From: Brevibacterium picturae
GTDB lineage: Bacteria; Actinomycetota; Actinomycetes; Actinomycetales; Brevibacteriaceae
Direction: 5' to 3'
Assembly (NCBI RefSeq): GCF_900105045.1
Contig: NZ_LT629739.1
Location: forward strand, 1,736,001-1,800,000
Length of the DNA: 64,000 nucleotides
The notes beneath the pieces were generated by a model. That model was given only the letters and a program-made list of their open reading frames with translations, ran no database searches and was not told the origin of the DNA. The position numbers were made by a program, and so were the translations under genes. This document shows, in pieces, positions 7,684 to 16,477 of the stretch. Position 1 is the stretch's first letter; every line of letters starts with the position of its first letter.

Positions 7684-10554
7684 TCAGGCTCGGCCCACGA
7701 GCTCGTCGAGAGCTTCGAGGATGTGGCGATAGGGCTTCCCCGTCGCCCGGGTCATCCCGATCTCACACGTCCTGTTCGTCGACGCGTGAATGTCCGCGCC
7801 GATCGACTCAACCTCGGCGGCTTCGTCCTTCGTCGCCGAAGCGGTGAGCTCGGGATGGAGCATGCCCCGGTCCCCTGCGAAGGCACAGCAGCCCCAGGAA
7901 TCGGGCACGCTGACCTCCTCCGCGATGGACCCGGCGAGCGCGCTCAGGTCCTCGTTGATTCCCAGCTGGGTCGACGAACATGTCGGATGGAGGGTGATCG
8001 AGAGCAGACGGTGTTCGGTCGAGAGTGCTCCGCGATCTTGCAGCGCAGGGAGCAGAGTCTGCGTGGCGAAGGCCACGGCGTCGATGATCTCGAAATCCTC
8101 CGCTGCGTCCTTGTCGGTCGACTCGGTCGCGTCGCCGAGGAGCACACGCAGTCCCTCTGTACAGGAGGACGCATCGCAGACGACGGGGATCCGTCCGCCA
8201 TCGGTGGCCGCCCACAGCTCTCTGCGCACATACTTGCGCATCGTGGCATATCCCTCGGCCATCCCCTTCGACTTCCACGGGGTGCCGCAGCACAGAGAGG
8301 GAATGCCCCGCGGCGTACGCAGCGAGATCCCTGCTCGTTCGCACAGGCGGCGGAAGGCACCGGCAACCCCATCACCTCTGCCGCCGTCTTCGGGCCCGAA
8401 CATCGTGTTCGTGCAGCTGGAGAACCACACGACGTCCGGATTCGACGCCGAGACGGCCACACGCTTAGACCCTCCGGCCGGAAGATCAGCGGAGTAGCTG
8501 GGCACAGTGTCATCACCCAGAAGTCTGCGACCGATGCCCGTGGCCGTCGCGGGAAGCTGCGCAGGCATCGCCTTCGCGGAGCTCAATGCAACTCCCCCAA
8601 CAGAGCTGACCAGCCCCCACGCTTTGGCGGCAGTGTTCCAGCCCGTCTCTTCGATCGCGTTCGTGTTCTCCTGCCGCAGCCTGCGCACAAGATCCCCGGT
8701 GTTGATGAAGACCGGGCACGCCGTTTGGCACATGCCGTCGACGGCGCAGGTGTCGACCCCGTCGTAGTCGTATTCACTGCGCAGGGTCCGGGTCAGCTCC
8801 TCGTCCCCTGCCGCCTCGGCGCGGGCGATCTCGCGTCGCAGAACGATGCGTTCGCGCGGGGTCAGCGTGAGATCGCGGCTGGGACACACGGGTTCGCAGT
8901 ACCCACATTCGACGCAGCGGTCGACCTCCGCCTCGGTGGTCGGTGTGGTCTTGAGATCGCGCAGATGCGCCTTCGGGTCGTCGCTGAGCAGGACACCCGG
9001 GTTGAGCAGGGACTGCGGATCGACCAGCTCCTTGACCCGTGTCATCACTGCGTAGAGATCGTCACCGACCTGGCGCCTGACGAACGGTGCCATGATCCTC
9101 CCGGTGCCGTGTTCGGCCTTGAGCGTTCCCCCACGTGAGAGGACGAGGTCGACCATCTCCTCGGTGAATGCCGCGTACCGACCGAGGTCGAAGTCCTCGC
9201 CGCCGGTTCCACTCCCGAATTCCTCGGTGATCATGAAGTGGATGTTGCCGTCCTTCGCGTGCCCGAAGATCACGGCATCGGCGTAGTCGTACTGGTCGAA
9301 CAGCTCGCTCAGAGCAGTGCAGGTCTCGCCGAGGCGGTCGACCGGAACCGCGATGTCCTCAAGCAGTGCCGCGGTGCCCGAGGGACGGTTGCCGGCGACG
9401 GCTGTGAACAGCCCTTTGCGGGTGTGCCACAGCGCCGATCGCCGTCGCGGATCGATCGTGAGCTCGGCTGGTCGGCTCAGTGAGAATGCGTCGAAGACCG
9501 GCAGCGCCGCAGACACGACCCGGCCGAGGCCTTCCTCCGTCTCCTCCTGGAATTCGACGAGCAGGGCGCAGTGCGAGTCCACGTCGAGGTCCCGGATCTC
9601 TTCTGGGCACTTCTCGTCTCGCTGGGCGACCCGCAGACTCGTGGCGTCGAGGAGCTCAACGGTGGCAGCACCGGTGGCGATGATCTCCGGGAGCACCGAG
9701 GTGGCCGTGGGCAGATCGTCGAAGACGAGCAGACCTGTCGAGGCGTGGGCCAGCAGCGGCACGGTGCGGAAGGTCGCCTCGGCGACGAAGGCGAGTGTCC
9801 CCTCGCTGCCGATGACCAGATGTTCGAGGATGCGCACCGGGTCATCGTGGTCAAGGAACGAGTTGAGGCCGTAGCCCATGGTGTTCTTGATGGAGTGGAG
9901 CTGCGTGATCCGCGCGACCGCCTCGGTGTCGGCCCGGATCCGATCTCGGAGTTCGGCCAGACCCGCGTGGATAGCTGGTTCCCGTCTCCGCAGCTGCCCA
10001 TCAGCGTCTGCCGCCGAGGTGTCGAGAACGGTTCCGCTGGGCAGGACGAGCACGGCCGAGTCAAGCGTCTGATAGGTGTTCGCTTCGATCCCGCAGGCCA
10101 TGCCGGAGGAGTTGTTGGCGACGACTCCGCCGATGGTGCAGGCGATCTCGCTGGCCGGGTCCGGCCCCAGTTTGCGCCCATGCCGCAGCAGCCGCGCGTT
10201 CACAGCCCTGACCACGGCCCCGGGTCCGCAGCGGACCCGGGCACCGTCGTCGAGGACGTCGATGTCCCTGAAATGCCTTCTCGTGTCGACGAGCACCCCG
10301 TCCGAGACGGACTGCCCGGACAGGCTGGTCCCACCGGAGCGGAAGGTCATCGGCACCCCGCTCCGCCGCGAAGCCGAGAACAGTGCCGCCACCTCCTCAC
10401 GGTTCCTCGGCTTCACCACGGCCTGCGGTGTCAGCAGGTAATGGGAAGCGTCGTGTGCGGCGGCCAGCCGGTCGCTGGCGCGGGTGCCGACCTCATCGGC
10501 TGCGGCCCGCAGATGATCGATGAGTCCCGTGTCGGCGGGAGAAAGCAGGGACAT
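7684..10554 (-). CDS. FAD-linked oxidase fused to Fe-S and CCG domains (D-2-hydroxyacid dehydrogenase)
   Basis: A 956-residue multidomain dehydrogenase. The start at 10554 follows AGGAAGGAA. The order is: FAD_binding_4 (about 45-230, with FRSGGTSLSGQ), FAD-oxidase C-terminal domain (to about 500, with HAKDGNIHF), two 4Fe-4S motifs (CVECGYCEPVCP and CAVDGMCQTACP), then two CCG-type cysteine-rich domains (SLCCGTPW and SWGCCAFAGD). Such fusions oxidise D-lactate, D-2-hydroxyglutarate or similar D-2-hydroxyacids and pass electrons to the quinone pool. It lies 11 bp downstream of the GMC oxidoreductase and is probably in its operon. The exact hydroxyacid is not readable. Confidence 0.88.
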   Translation of the reverse strand: MSLLSPADTGLIDHLRAAADEVGTRASDRLAAAHDASHYLLTPQAVVKPRNREEVAALFSASRRSGVPMTFRSGGTSLSGQSVSDGVLVDTRRHFRDIDVLDDGARVRCGPGAVVRAVNARLLRHGRKLGPDPASEIACTIGGVVANNSSGMACGIEANTYQTLDSAVLVLPSGTVLDTSAADADGQLRRREPAIHAGLAELRDRIRADTEAVARITQLHSIKNTMGYGLNSFLDHDDPVRILEHLVIGSEGTLAFVAEATFRTVPLLAHASTGLLVFDDLPTATSVLPEIIATGAATVELLDATSLRVAQRDEKCPEEIRDLDVDSHCALLVEFQEETEEGLGRVVSAALPVFDAFSLSRPAELTIDPRRRSALWHTRKGLFTAVAGNRPSGTAALLEDIAVPVDRLGETCTALSELFDQYDYADAVIFGHAKDGNIHFMITEEFGSGTGGEDFDLGRYAAFTEEMVDLVLSRGGTLKAEHGTGRIMAPFVRRQVGDDLYAVMTRVKELVDPQSLLNPGVLLSDDPKAHLRDLKTTPTTEAEVDRCVECGYCEPVCPSRDLTLTPRERIVLRREIARAEAAGDEELTRTLRSEYDYDGVDTCAVDGMCQTACPVFINTGDLVRRLRQENTNAIEETGWNTAAKAWGLVSSVGGVALSSAKAMPAQLPATATGIGRRLLGDDTVPSYSADLPAGGSKRVAVSASNPDVVWFSSCTNTMFGPEDGGRGDGVAGAFRRLCERAGISLRTPRGIPSLCCGTPWKSKGMAEGYATMRKYVRRELWAATDGGRIPVVCDASSCTEGLRVLLGDATESTDKDAAEDFEIIDAVAFATQTLLPALQDRGALSTEHRLLSITLHPTCSSTQLGINEDLSALAGSIAEEVSVPDSWGCCAFAGDRGMLHPELTASATKDEAAEVESIGADIHASTNRTCEIGMTRATGKPYRHILEALDELVGRA

Positions 10555-10565
10555 GTGGTTCCTTC

Positions 10566-12170
10566 CTAAAGCTGCTGAGTCCGCAGCTGTTCGGCGATGT
10601 ATTCGGCCTGCCGGATCGCCAGTGCGACGATGGTCAGAGTCGGATTGGCCGCCGCGCTTGAGGTGAAGACCGAACCGTCGGAGATGAAGAGGTTCTTCAC
10701 ATCGTGGGAGCGACCCCATTTGTCGACCACGCCGTCCTCAGGTCGTTCGCTCATTCTCGCGGTGCCCAGATTGTGCGTCGACGGATACGGCGGTGTCCGA
10801 TGCGAGGTCTGCGCCCCGACCGCCCTGTAGACGCTCTCACCTGCAGCGTAGCCGTGTTCACGCATTGCCAGGTCGTTGACGTGATCGTCGTAGTGGACGT
10901 TCGGTACGGGAAGACCATGCTGATCCTTGACCGTGGTGTTCAGTGTGATCCGGTTGGACTCCTGCGGCAGGTCCTCTCCGACGATCCACATGCCGGCCGT
11001 GTTGAGGTAGCGATCCATGAGCGCGGCGAAGTCAGGACCCCAGGCACCGGGCTCGACGAATGCCGACATGAAGGCCGGGCCCAGTGCGATCGTCTCCATG
11101 TAGTAGCCTCCTGCGAATCCGCGGTCGGGATCGTGGATCGACTCATCGGCGATGACGCCGGCCATGGTCTCGCCCCGGTACATTCGCACGGGCTTGTCGA
11201 AGTGCCCCCACACTGTCCCGGTGAGGTGGCGCATGTAGTTGCGTCCCACCTGGCCCGAGGAATTGGCCAGACCATCGGGGAAGCTCGGCGTCGCCGACAG
11301 GAGCAGGAGTCGAGGTGTTTCGATCGAGTTGCCGGCCAGACACACCAGCTTGGCGGCCTGCCGCTGCAGGTTGCCGTCCCCGTCGAGGTAGAGGACCGCA
11401 TCGGCATTGCCCTGGGAGTCGTGGGTGATCTGCACGGCCTGAGAATCGGGACGAAGATCGAGCAGTCCCGTCTCTTCTGCTCGCGGAATCTCACGGACCA
11501 AGGTCGACCACTTGGACTTGTTCTTGTCTCCTTGGAAGTTGAATCCGTCCTGGATCGAGGCCGGTCGGCCGTCGTACTCTTCGGCGTTGGTGGCATAGGG
11601 GCCGGTGGCGTAGTAGCGGTATCCGACTTCCTTGGCGCCGTTGGCAAAGACCTTGTAGTTGTTGTTCGCCGGCAGGGGCGGACGTCCGTGGACGTGAGTC
11701 GAACCCATCGATTTCTCGGCTCGGTCGTAGTACGGAGCCATCTCTTCGAGCGTGATCGGCCAGTCGAGGAGATTGGCTCCCTCGATGCGTCCATAGGCGC
11801 TGCGGGCACGGAACTCATGATTCTTGAAACGCGGGGTGGCTCCGGACCAGTGGGTCGTCGTGCCTCCGACGGCCTTGACGATCCATGCCGGCAGGTTGGG
11901 GAAGTCCTGCGCGATTCGCCATGATCCTGTCGTCGTCCGCGGATCCAGCCAGGCCATCTGGTTGAACGCTTCCCATTCGTTGTTGACGTAATCGTCATGT
12001 CCCAGATGGGGACCTGCTTCGAGGACGACGACGGGAATTCCCTTGGCCGTCAGCTCATACGCGAGGGTGCCACCTCCGGCGCCTGACCCGATGATGACGA
12101 CTGCCTCGTCGTTCTGGTCGATGCTGTAGCCGGTGACACTGCCACCGGACGCTGGTTTCGCTGCCATCAT
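10566..12170 (-). CDS. GMC-family oxidoreductase, large subunit
   Basis: A 534-residue glucose-methanol-choline flavoprotein. FAD binding is shown by GSGAGGGTLAYEL near residue 28. The C-terminal GMC domain has HNLGTARM and the SAAANPTLTI segment typical of gluconate- and sorbitol-dehydrogenase-type members. The start overlaps the stop of the preceding gene (two ATG codons at 12165-12170), and GAGGTGAAGAG provides the ribosome site. Paired with the gluconate-2-dehydrogenase-3-like gene, it should form a membrane- or periplasm-associated sugar or sugar-acid dehydrogenase. No signal peptide is visible on this subunit. The substrate is unknown. Confidence 0.87.
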   Translation of the reverse strand: MMAAKPASGGSVTGYSIDQNDEAVVIIGSGAGGGTLAYELTAKGIPVVVLEAGPHLGHDDYVNNEWEAFNQMAWLDPRTTTGSWRIAQDFPNLPAWIVKAVGGTTTHWSGATPRFKNHEFRARSAYGRIEGANLLDWPITLEEMAPYYDRAEKSMGSTHVHGRPPLPANNNYKVFANGAKEVGYRYYATGPYATNAEEYDGRPASIQDGFNFQGDKNKSKWSTLVREIPRAEETGLLDLRPDSQAVQITHDSQGNADAVLYLDGDGNLQRQAAKLVCLAGNSIETPRLLLLSATPSFPDGLANSSGQVGRNYMRHLTGTVWGHFDKPVRMYRGETMAGVIADESIHDPDRGFAGGYYMETIALGPAFMSAFVEPGAWGPDFAALMDRYLNTAGMWIVGEDLPQESNRITLNTTVKDQHGLPVPNVHYDDHVNDLAMREHGYAAGESVYRAVGAQTSHRTPPYPSTHNLGTARMSERPEDGVVDKWGRSHDVKNLFISDGSVFTSSAAANPTLTIVALAIRQAEYIAEQLRTQQL

Positions 12171-12742
12171 CTCTTCACCTCGCCCATGTCGGCCTGCTCA
12201 GCGCTCGGCTGATTCGTCGATTCGTCTGCCACGTTGACCGTCTGCGGTCCCAGGTGCGCACCCGGGCCGAGTTCCGGCAGGTCCTCGCCTTCCGGATAGA
12301 GGATGCGCGGTTCGGGCAGCCAGTCCAGATCGTTGAATCCTCGATTGACATAGCCGCCGAGGTCGAACGACGGTCCTTGGTATCCCAGGATCTCCCACAC
12401 CTCTTCGTCGTCGTAGAGGCCGAGTGCCGCGGTGCGGCGAACGAATCCGAAGAACTCCGTGCCTTCGACCCGGCGCAGCACCCGCAGGGCTTCGTCGTCA
12501 TTGAGTGAGCAGAAGCTCTTGTCCGAGAGCTGATCAAGTGACTGCAGACCCTGGATCAGTGCCACCCGGAACCAGGTCTCAGCGTCGGCTTCGACGAGGA
12601 TCTTGTCGGCGGTCCGTTCATAGGGTCCATCGGGAAAATTCTCATGTGGAAACGCCACACGCAGAACTCTGACGAGTGTTCGCCGAGCTTCATCGGTCAT
12701 CTCCATCGCATTCAGCGACGGAAATTTGGCGGGGAATGCCAT
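12167..12742 (-). CDS. Gluconate 2-dehydrogenase subunit 3-like protein
   Basis: A 191-residue protein of the small-subunit type that accompanies GMC oxidoreductases. The family signature is the helical region around EADAETWFRVALIQGLQSLD and the later LGYQGPSFDLGGY. In gluconate dehydrogenases this subunit often carries a Tat signal and escorts the flavoprotein. Here the N-terminus (MAFPAKFPSLNAMEMTDEAR) shows no twin-arginine export signal, so a cytosolic complex is possible. The ribosome site is AGGAGCACCAG. It is the first gene of the minus-strand operon and is divergent from an IclR regulator. Confidence 0.8.
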   Translation of the reverse strand: MAFPAKFPSLNAMEMTDEARRTLVRVLRVAFPHENFPDGPYERTADKILVEADAETWFRVALIQGLQSLDQLSDKSFCSLNDDEALRVLRRVEGTEFFGFVRRTAALGLYDDEEVWEILGYQGPSFDLGGYVNRGFNDLDWLPEPRILYPEGEDLPELGPGAHLGPQTVNVADESTNQPSAEQADMGEVKR

Positions 12743-12892
12743 CTGGTGCTCCTTTGCTCCTCTTCTGGTGTCCCGGTGCTGATGTCTCGCTGGTCCCGGG
12801 CACCTTTGCCGAACCGGTCACAAGCAACCTATGTGATCCGTGACACCAGCCGCTATCCTTATTCTCGCGAGGCGATAATCATAGGAGCGCAA

Positions 12893-13663
12893 ATGTCGAA
12901 CAGTGCAGTCATCCATCGGACCTTCTCCGTGCTCGAGGCGGTGTCCGCTTCCGGCAGCGCCTCGGCGAAGACCGTGGCCGACCGTCTGGAGATCCCTCTT
13001 CCCACGGTGTATCGCCTGCTCCACGAACTCGAAGACTGCAACTACCTCGCCTATCTCAAGGAAGACAAGTGCTTCGAGCTCGGGCCGAAGTGCTTTGAAC
13101 TCGGCCTCTCCTTCCAGCAGCGTCTCGTTGCACCGCACCCCATCCGCCAGATCACCGATGAGCTGCATCGCAGCTTGGGCACGGCCGCCTATTTCGCGAT
13201 CTATCGCGGGTCGGACATTCTGCTCACCTACTCCTCCGACTGCGAGAAGCATCCGCGGCTCCGTCCCTTGCGCTTCGGCTTCCATGAGGCTGCCCACGCG
13301 ACCGCCTTCGGCAAGATCCTGCTCTCGGCCATGCCCGAGGCCCAGCGCACCGAGTACCTCGATGCGCGTGGGATGCAGGTGCTCACTCCGCATACGATCG
13401 TGCGGCGAGATCTCCTCGACATCCATCTGGAAGAGGTGGCCACCAGGGGCATCGCGTGGGAGCACGACGAGTTCCTGCCACGGCAGACCTGCGCCGCGGT
13501 TCCCGTCCGCAACGGCACCGGCATGCAGGTCGGAGCGATTGCTGTGAGCACCCCGTCGAGCAAGGCGAACGGACGCATGAAAGTACTCGAGTCGACCCTG
13601 CGTCAACATGCCGGACTGTGTTCGAGGTATCTGCGTAGCGGCACCCGCCGAGAGGCCTCCTGA
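12893..13663 (+). CDS. IclR-family transcriptional regulator
   Basis: A 256-residue IclR protein. The start at 12893 is chosen from ATAGGAG eight bases upstream. The N-terminal winged helix (about 5-65, with ASAKTVADRLEIPLPTVYRLL) is followed by the effector-binding domain (HEAAHATAFGKILLSAM and VPVRNGTGMQVGAIAVSTP). It is divergent from the gluconate-dehydrogenase-like operon and upstream of an SDR gene, so it probably controls both. The effector is likely an intermediate of that pathway. Confidence 0.9.
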   Translation: MSNSAVIHRTFSVLEAVSASGSASAKTVADRLEIPLPTVYRLLHELEDCNYLAYLKEDKCFELGPKCFELGLSFQQRLVAPHPIRQITDELHRSLGTAAYFAIYRGSDILLTYSSDCEKHPRLRPLRFGFHEAAHATAFGKILLSAMPEAQRTEYLDARGMQVLTPHTIVRRDLLDIHLEEVATRGIAWEHDEFLPRQTCAAVPVRNGTGMQVGAIAVSTPSSKANGRMKVLESTLRQHAGLCSRYLRSGTRREAS

Positions 13664-13678
13664 GGCACCCATTTCAGT

Positions 13679-13708
13679 TTCTCATCACATGAGAACGCCC
13701 GTGTTCTC
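13679..13708. promoter_or_regulatory. Two overlapping perfect inverted repeats upstream of the SDR gene
   Basis: TTCTCAT-CAC-ATGAGAA (13679-13695) is a perfect 7-bp-arm palindrome. GAGAAC-N6-GTTCTC (13691-13708) shares its right arm with it. They lie between the IclR gene and the SDR gene. They could be an IclR operator, or two mutually exclusive hairpins acting as a terminator/attenuator. The inverted repeats are seen; the role is inferred. Confidence 0.45.
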
Positions 13709-13772
13709 TTCGGTCCGTTCCCACACAGACTGATCTTGCTCACTCAAGGACGAGACGTGAAGGGGTACAACT

Positions 13773-14558
13773 ATGAACACGACCAACAGCATCGCCGTCG
13801 TCACAGGATCAGCACGAGGAATCGGACAGGGCATCGCACAGCGCCTCGGCGCCGATGGACATCACGTCATCGTGGCCGACCTTCCCACAATGCAGGAGGG
13901 GGTACAGGAAACGGTATCGACCATCGAAGCCGCCGGCGGCAAGGCCACCGGAGCCGAGGTCGACGTCACCGATCAGGCCTCGGTCGAAGCACTGGTGGCC
14001 ACCGCCGTCGAAGTGGGCGGAAAGCTCGACGTCTTCGTGGCCAATGCCGGCATCGCCCAGGTCGAACCCCTGATCGACTATTCCAAGGAGGATTTCGAGA
14101 AGATCCTCAACGTCAACATCACCGGCGTGTTCCTGTCCTACCAGGCCGCTGCCAAGCAGATGATCGAACAGGGCAACGGCGGAAAGATCATCGGCGCGGC
14201 GTCGATCGTCGCCTTCCGCCCGTTCGCACTGCTCTCACCCTATTCGGCCACCAAGTGGGCTGTGCGAGGACTGACGCAGGGCGCCGCGATGGAATGGGCG
14301 AAACACGGGATCACCGTCAACGCCTACGGACCAGGCATTGTGGGAACCTCGATGTGGGATCTCATCGATGAGAAGCTCGGAGAACAGGAGGGATTGGCCA
14401 AAGGGGAAGCAATCAAGAAGTACGCGGGAGACATCCTCCTCGGACGTGTATCGGTTCCCGAGGATGTCGCGAACCTCGTATCGTTCCTCTCCAGCGAGGA
14501 CTCGGACTACATCACCGGCCAGACCATGCTCGTCGACGGCGGCATGCAGTTCTCCTGA
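13773..14558 (+). CDS. SDR-family oxidoreductase (acetoin/diacetyl reductase-like)
   Basis: A 261-residue classical short-chain dehydrogenase. The nucleotide motif is TGSARGIG (11-18), followed by NAG (91-93). The catalytic triad is Ser144, Tyr157 and Lys161 (YSATK). The C-terminal [13 protein letters not shown] region is close in style to acetoin/diacetyl reductases, but SDR specificity cannot be read reliably. The ribosome site is GAAGGGG. It follows the IclR gene and precedes a small monooxygenase-like gene, probably as one transcript. Confidence 0.85.
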   Translation: MNTTNSIAVVTGSARGIGQGIAQRLGADGHHVIVADLPTMQEGVQETVSTIEAAGGKATGAEVDVTDQASVEALVATAVEVGGKLDVFVANAGIAQVEPLIDYSKEDFEKILNVNITGVFLSYQAAAKQMIEQGNGGKIIGAASIVAFRPFALLSPYSATKWAVRGLTQGAAMEWAKHGITVNAYGPGIVGTSMWDLIDEKLGEQEGLAKGEAIKKYAGDILLGRVSVPEDVANLVSFLSSEDSDYITGQTMLVDGGMQFS

Positions 14559-14631
14559 GACACACCGCACCTCAACCAGCACCAGTGTCGGCGAAGACCC
14601 CGCCGACCCAATCAGCTACGAAAGGATCCAC

Positions 14632-14961
14632 ATGATTTTCATCGTCGTCAAGTTCCAGGTCAAGCCCGAGAAGGCCGAGGAATGGCCGCAGATCACCAAG
14701 GAGTTCACCGAGGCGACGCGAGCCGAGCCGGGAAACAAATGGTTCGACTGGTCACGCAGCCTCGACGACCCCAATGAATACGTGCTCGTCGAAGCCTTCG
14801 ATGACGACGCTGCCGAAGCGCACGTGAAGTCCGACCACTTCCAGAAGGCGACCGCAGACGGCGGACCGATGAACAGCGCCCTCGTGTCCACTCCGAAGAT
14901 CATCTCTCGCCAGATCGACGGCGAGGGCTGGGACGAGATGGGAGAGCTTCAGGTCGACTGA
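14632..14961 (+). CDS. Small YgiN/antibiotic-biosynthesis-monooxygenase-fold protein
   Basis: A 109-residue protein with the dimeric ferredoxin-like ABM fold: an opening beta strand (IFIVVKFQVKPEK), a WPQITKEFTEATRAEPG helix, and the EYVLVEAFDDDAAEAHVKSDHF segment typical of YgiN-type quinol monooxygenases. The start at 14632 follows AAAGGA. Relatives oxidise quinols or simply bind small aromatics. It is 73 bp downstream of the SDR gene, likely in the same operon. The function here is unassigned. Confidence 0.8.
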   Translation: MIFIVVKFQVKPEKAEEWPQITKEFTEATRAEPGNKWFDWSRSLDDPNEYVLVEAFDDDAAEAHVKSDHFQKATADGGPMNSALVSTPKIISRQIDGEGWDEMGELQVD

Positions 14962-14971
14962 CCCCTGCTGG

Positions 14972-15010
14972 TCTCCCGGCACGGAGCCCCGACGCCCCTG
15001 TGTCGGGAGA
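14972..15010. terminator. Possible bidirectional terminator
   Basis: TCTCCCG (14972-14978) pairs with CGGGAGA (15004-15010) across a 25-nt GC-rich loop, exactly between the converging YgiN-like and FMN reductase genes. There is no T-tract, so termination is inferred from position. Confidence 0.35.
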
Positions 15011-15523
15011 TCAGGCTCGGGCCTTCACCTCCGGCAGGTAGCCAGCTTGCTTCTCCACCCACTCATCGAGGATCGCAGCGCGCTCGTCGAATTTCGCCGT
15101 CGGGAATGAAAGACCAGCGGTGGGAACACTGGCGCCAAGTTCCACGAGGAGCGGCCTCAGTGTGAAATCCACGGCCAGCTGATGTGCGGGCGAACCGATG
15201 GTGAAGACCGGGATCGCAGTGACGCCGTGCAGTCCACCGGCGTCGAAGCGGTCAACAAACGCCTTGAGCAGGCCGGTGCAGCTCGCCTTGTACGTGGGCG
15301 TCGCGATCACGGCGTAGGTCGAAGTCTGCAGCTGGTCGGTGAGCGCGCTCAGCTTGGACGACTCCCACTCGAAGATCTCATCGGTCACCTCGCCGAACTC
15401 AATGGTCGAACCGGTATCCGCGCCGGTCAGAGCCGCGATGCGCTCCGCAAGATCTTCGGCGATCTGACGCGTCCTCGATCCGGGATTGGGGTTGCCGACG
15501 ACTGCTGTGATTCGTGATCCCAT
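15011..15523 (-). CDS. NADPH-dependent FMN reductase (SsuE/MsuE-like)
   Basis: A 170-residue flavodoxin-like flavin reductase. The phosphate-binding start GNPNPGSRT and the central ATPTYKASCTGLLKAFVDRF segment are characteristic of the SsuE/MsuE group. That group supplies reduced FMN to two-component monooxygenases. The start at 15523 follows GGAGAGGAA. The nearest flavin-dependent partner in the window is not obvious; the YgiN-like gene converging on it is one candidate, but such proteins are usually cofactor-free. Confidence 0.83.
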   Translation of the reverse strand: MGSRITAVVGNPNPGSRTRQIAEDLAERIAALTGADTGSTIEFGEVTDEIFEWESSKLSALTDQLQTSTYAVIATPTYKASCTGLLKAFVDRFDAGGLHGVTAIPVFTIGSPAHQLAVDFTLRPLLVELGASVPTAGLSFPTAKFDERAAILDEWVEKQAGYLPEVKARA

Positions 15524-15729
15524 GGGTGTTCCTCTCCTCACATGCTCACCGGCTGGAGGCGATGATGAGCACAACACTAAGAGGGGCCGGCAGAGGCAGC
15601 GGGATCACTGTTCATCTGACGTCATGCGCGATGCTTCTCGCACCGTACTCGGACCCATCGCCGGATCGGGCATGGCGCTCTACATGGCGGGGGGCCGCAC
15701 CCGAGCAGCACCTCATGCCCCACCACCCC

Positions 15730-16425
15730 TCATTCAGACCGACGTGCCCCCAGCGCCAACCGCGCGATATCCCTGAGAACTGCGAACTCTTCGCTATCCT
15801 CGAGCAGCGTCTTGAGCTCGACCGCGGCCTGACCCAGCACGGTCCGGTAGACGCCGGCGACATTGTCCGGCTCCCGGGTCAGAGGGTAGGACACACAGAG
15901 GGCGAGGATGGCTCCACCGACGGTGAAGGCCACACTCGCCGAGGCGGTCCCCTTCACGCGTGCCTGCTTCGTGGCGTAGAACTCCTGCGGGTTGCCCGGC
16001 CCGCACAGCGCCAGCGCGGCAGAGCCGCCGTCGACGAGAGGGAGGACGGTGCCGACGCTGCGGGAGACGCGGAGTTCATGGTCGGCTTCGACGTTGCGTA
16101 CGCACACTCTGTCCTCGCCGACGCGAACCCACAGCTGCACCGATTCGCTGGTCAGAGTCCGCAGGTGTTCGAGCACCGAATTCGTCGTCGCGATGCTGCG
16201 ACGGCCTGGGAACGGTCCCAGACGCAGCAGTCCATTGGTGTCGCGGACGATGAACCGGTGGGTGCGCAGATCGGCCAGGAGCCGATAGGTCGTGGACTTG
16301 GAGTAGCCCAGGCGACGGCATACCTCGGCAGCGGACATCGGGGTGTCCTGCAGTGCCGTGAGGATCGCAGCACTGCGATCGATGACGCCGATCTCCTTCG
16401 CCGAGGTGTCAGAGATGTCAGTCAT
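15730..16425 (-). CDS. IclR-family transcriptional regulator of the TctABC cluster
   Basis: A 231-residue IclR-type regulator. The start at 16425 is preceded by GGGAG at good spacing. The winged helix spans about residues 8-70 (MSAAEVCRRLGYSKSTTYRLL). The effector domain is shorter and less conserved than usual, with LVDGGSAALALCGPG in place of the common gate-keeping helix. It lies 52 bp downstream of tctA on the same strand and probably regulates the carboxylate uptake and CoA-transferase genes. Confidence 0.82.
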   Translation of the reverse strand: MTDISDTSAKEIGVIDRSAAILTALQDTPMSAAEVCRRLGYSKSTTYRLLADLRTHRFIVRDTNGLLRLGPFPGRRSIATTNSVLEHLRTLTSESVQLWVRVGEDRVCVRNVEADHELRVSRSVGTVLPLVDGGSAALALCGPGNPQEFYATKQARVKGTASASVAFTVGGAILALCVSYPLTREPDNVAGVYRTVLGQAAVELKTLLEDSEEFAVLRDIARLALGARRSE

Positions 16426-16477
16426 GGAGCTCTCCCTCATGAAACCTTCCATTCGTTCTCTTGAATCATCTGTCCCT

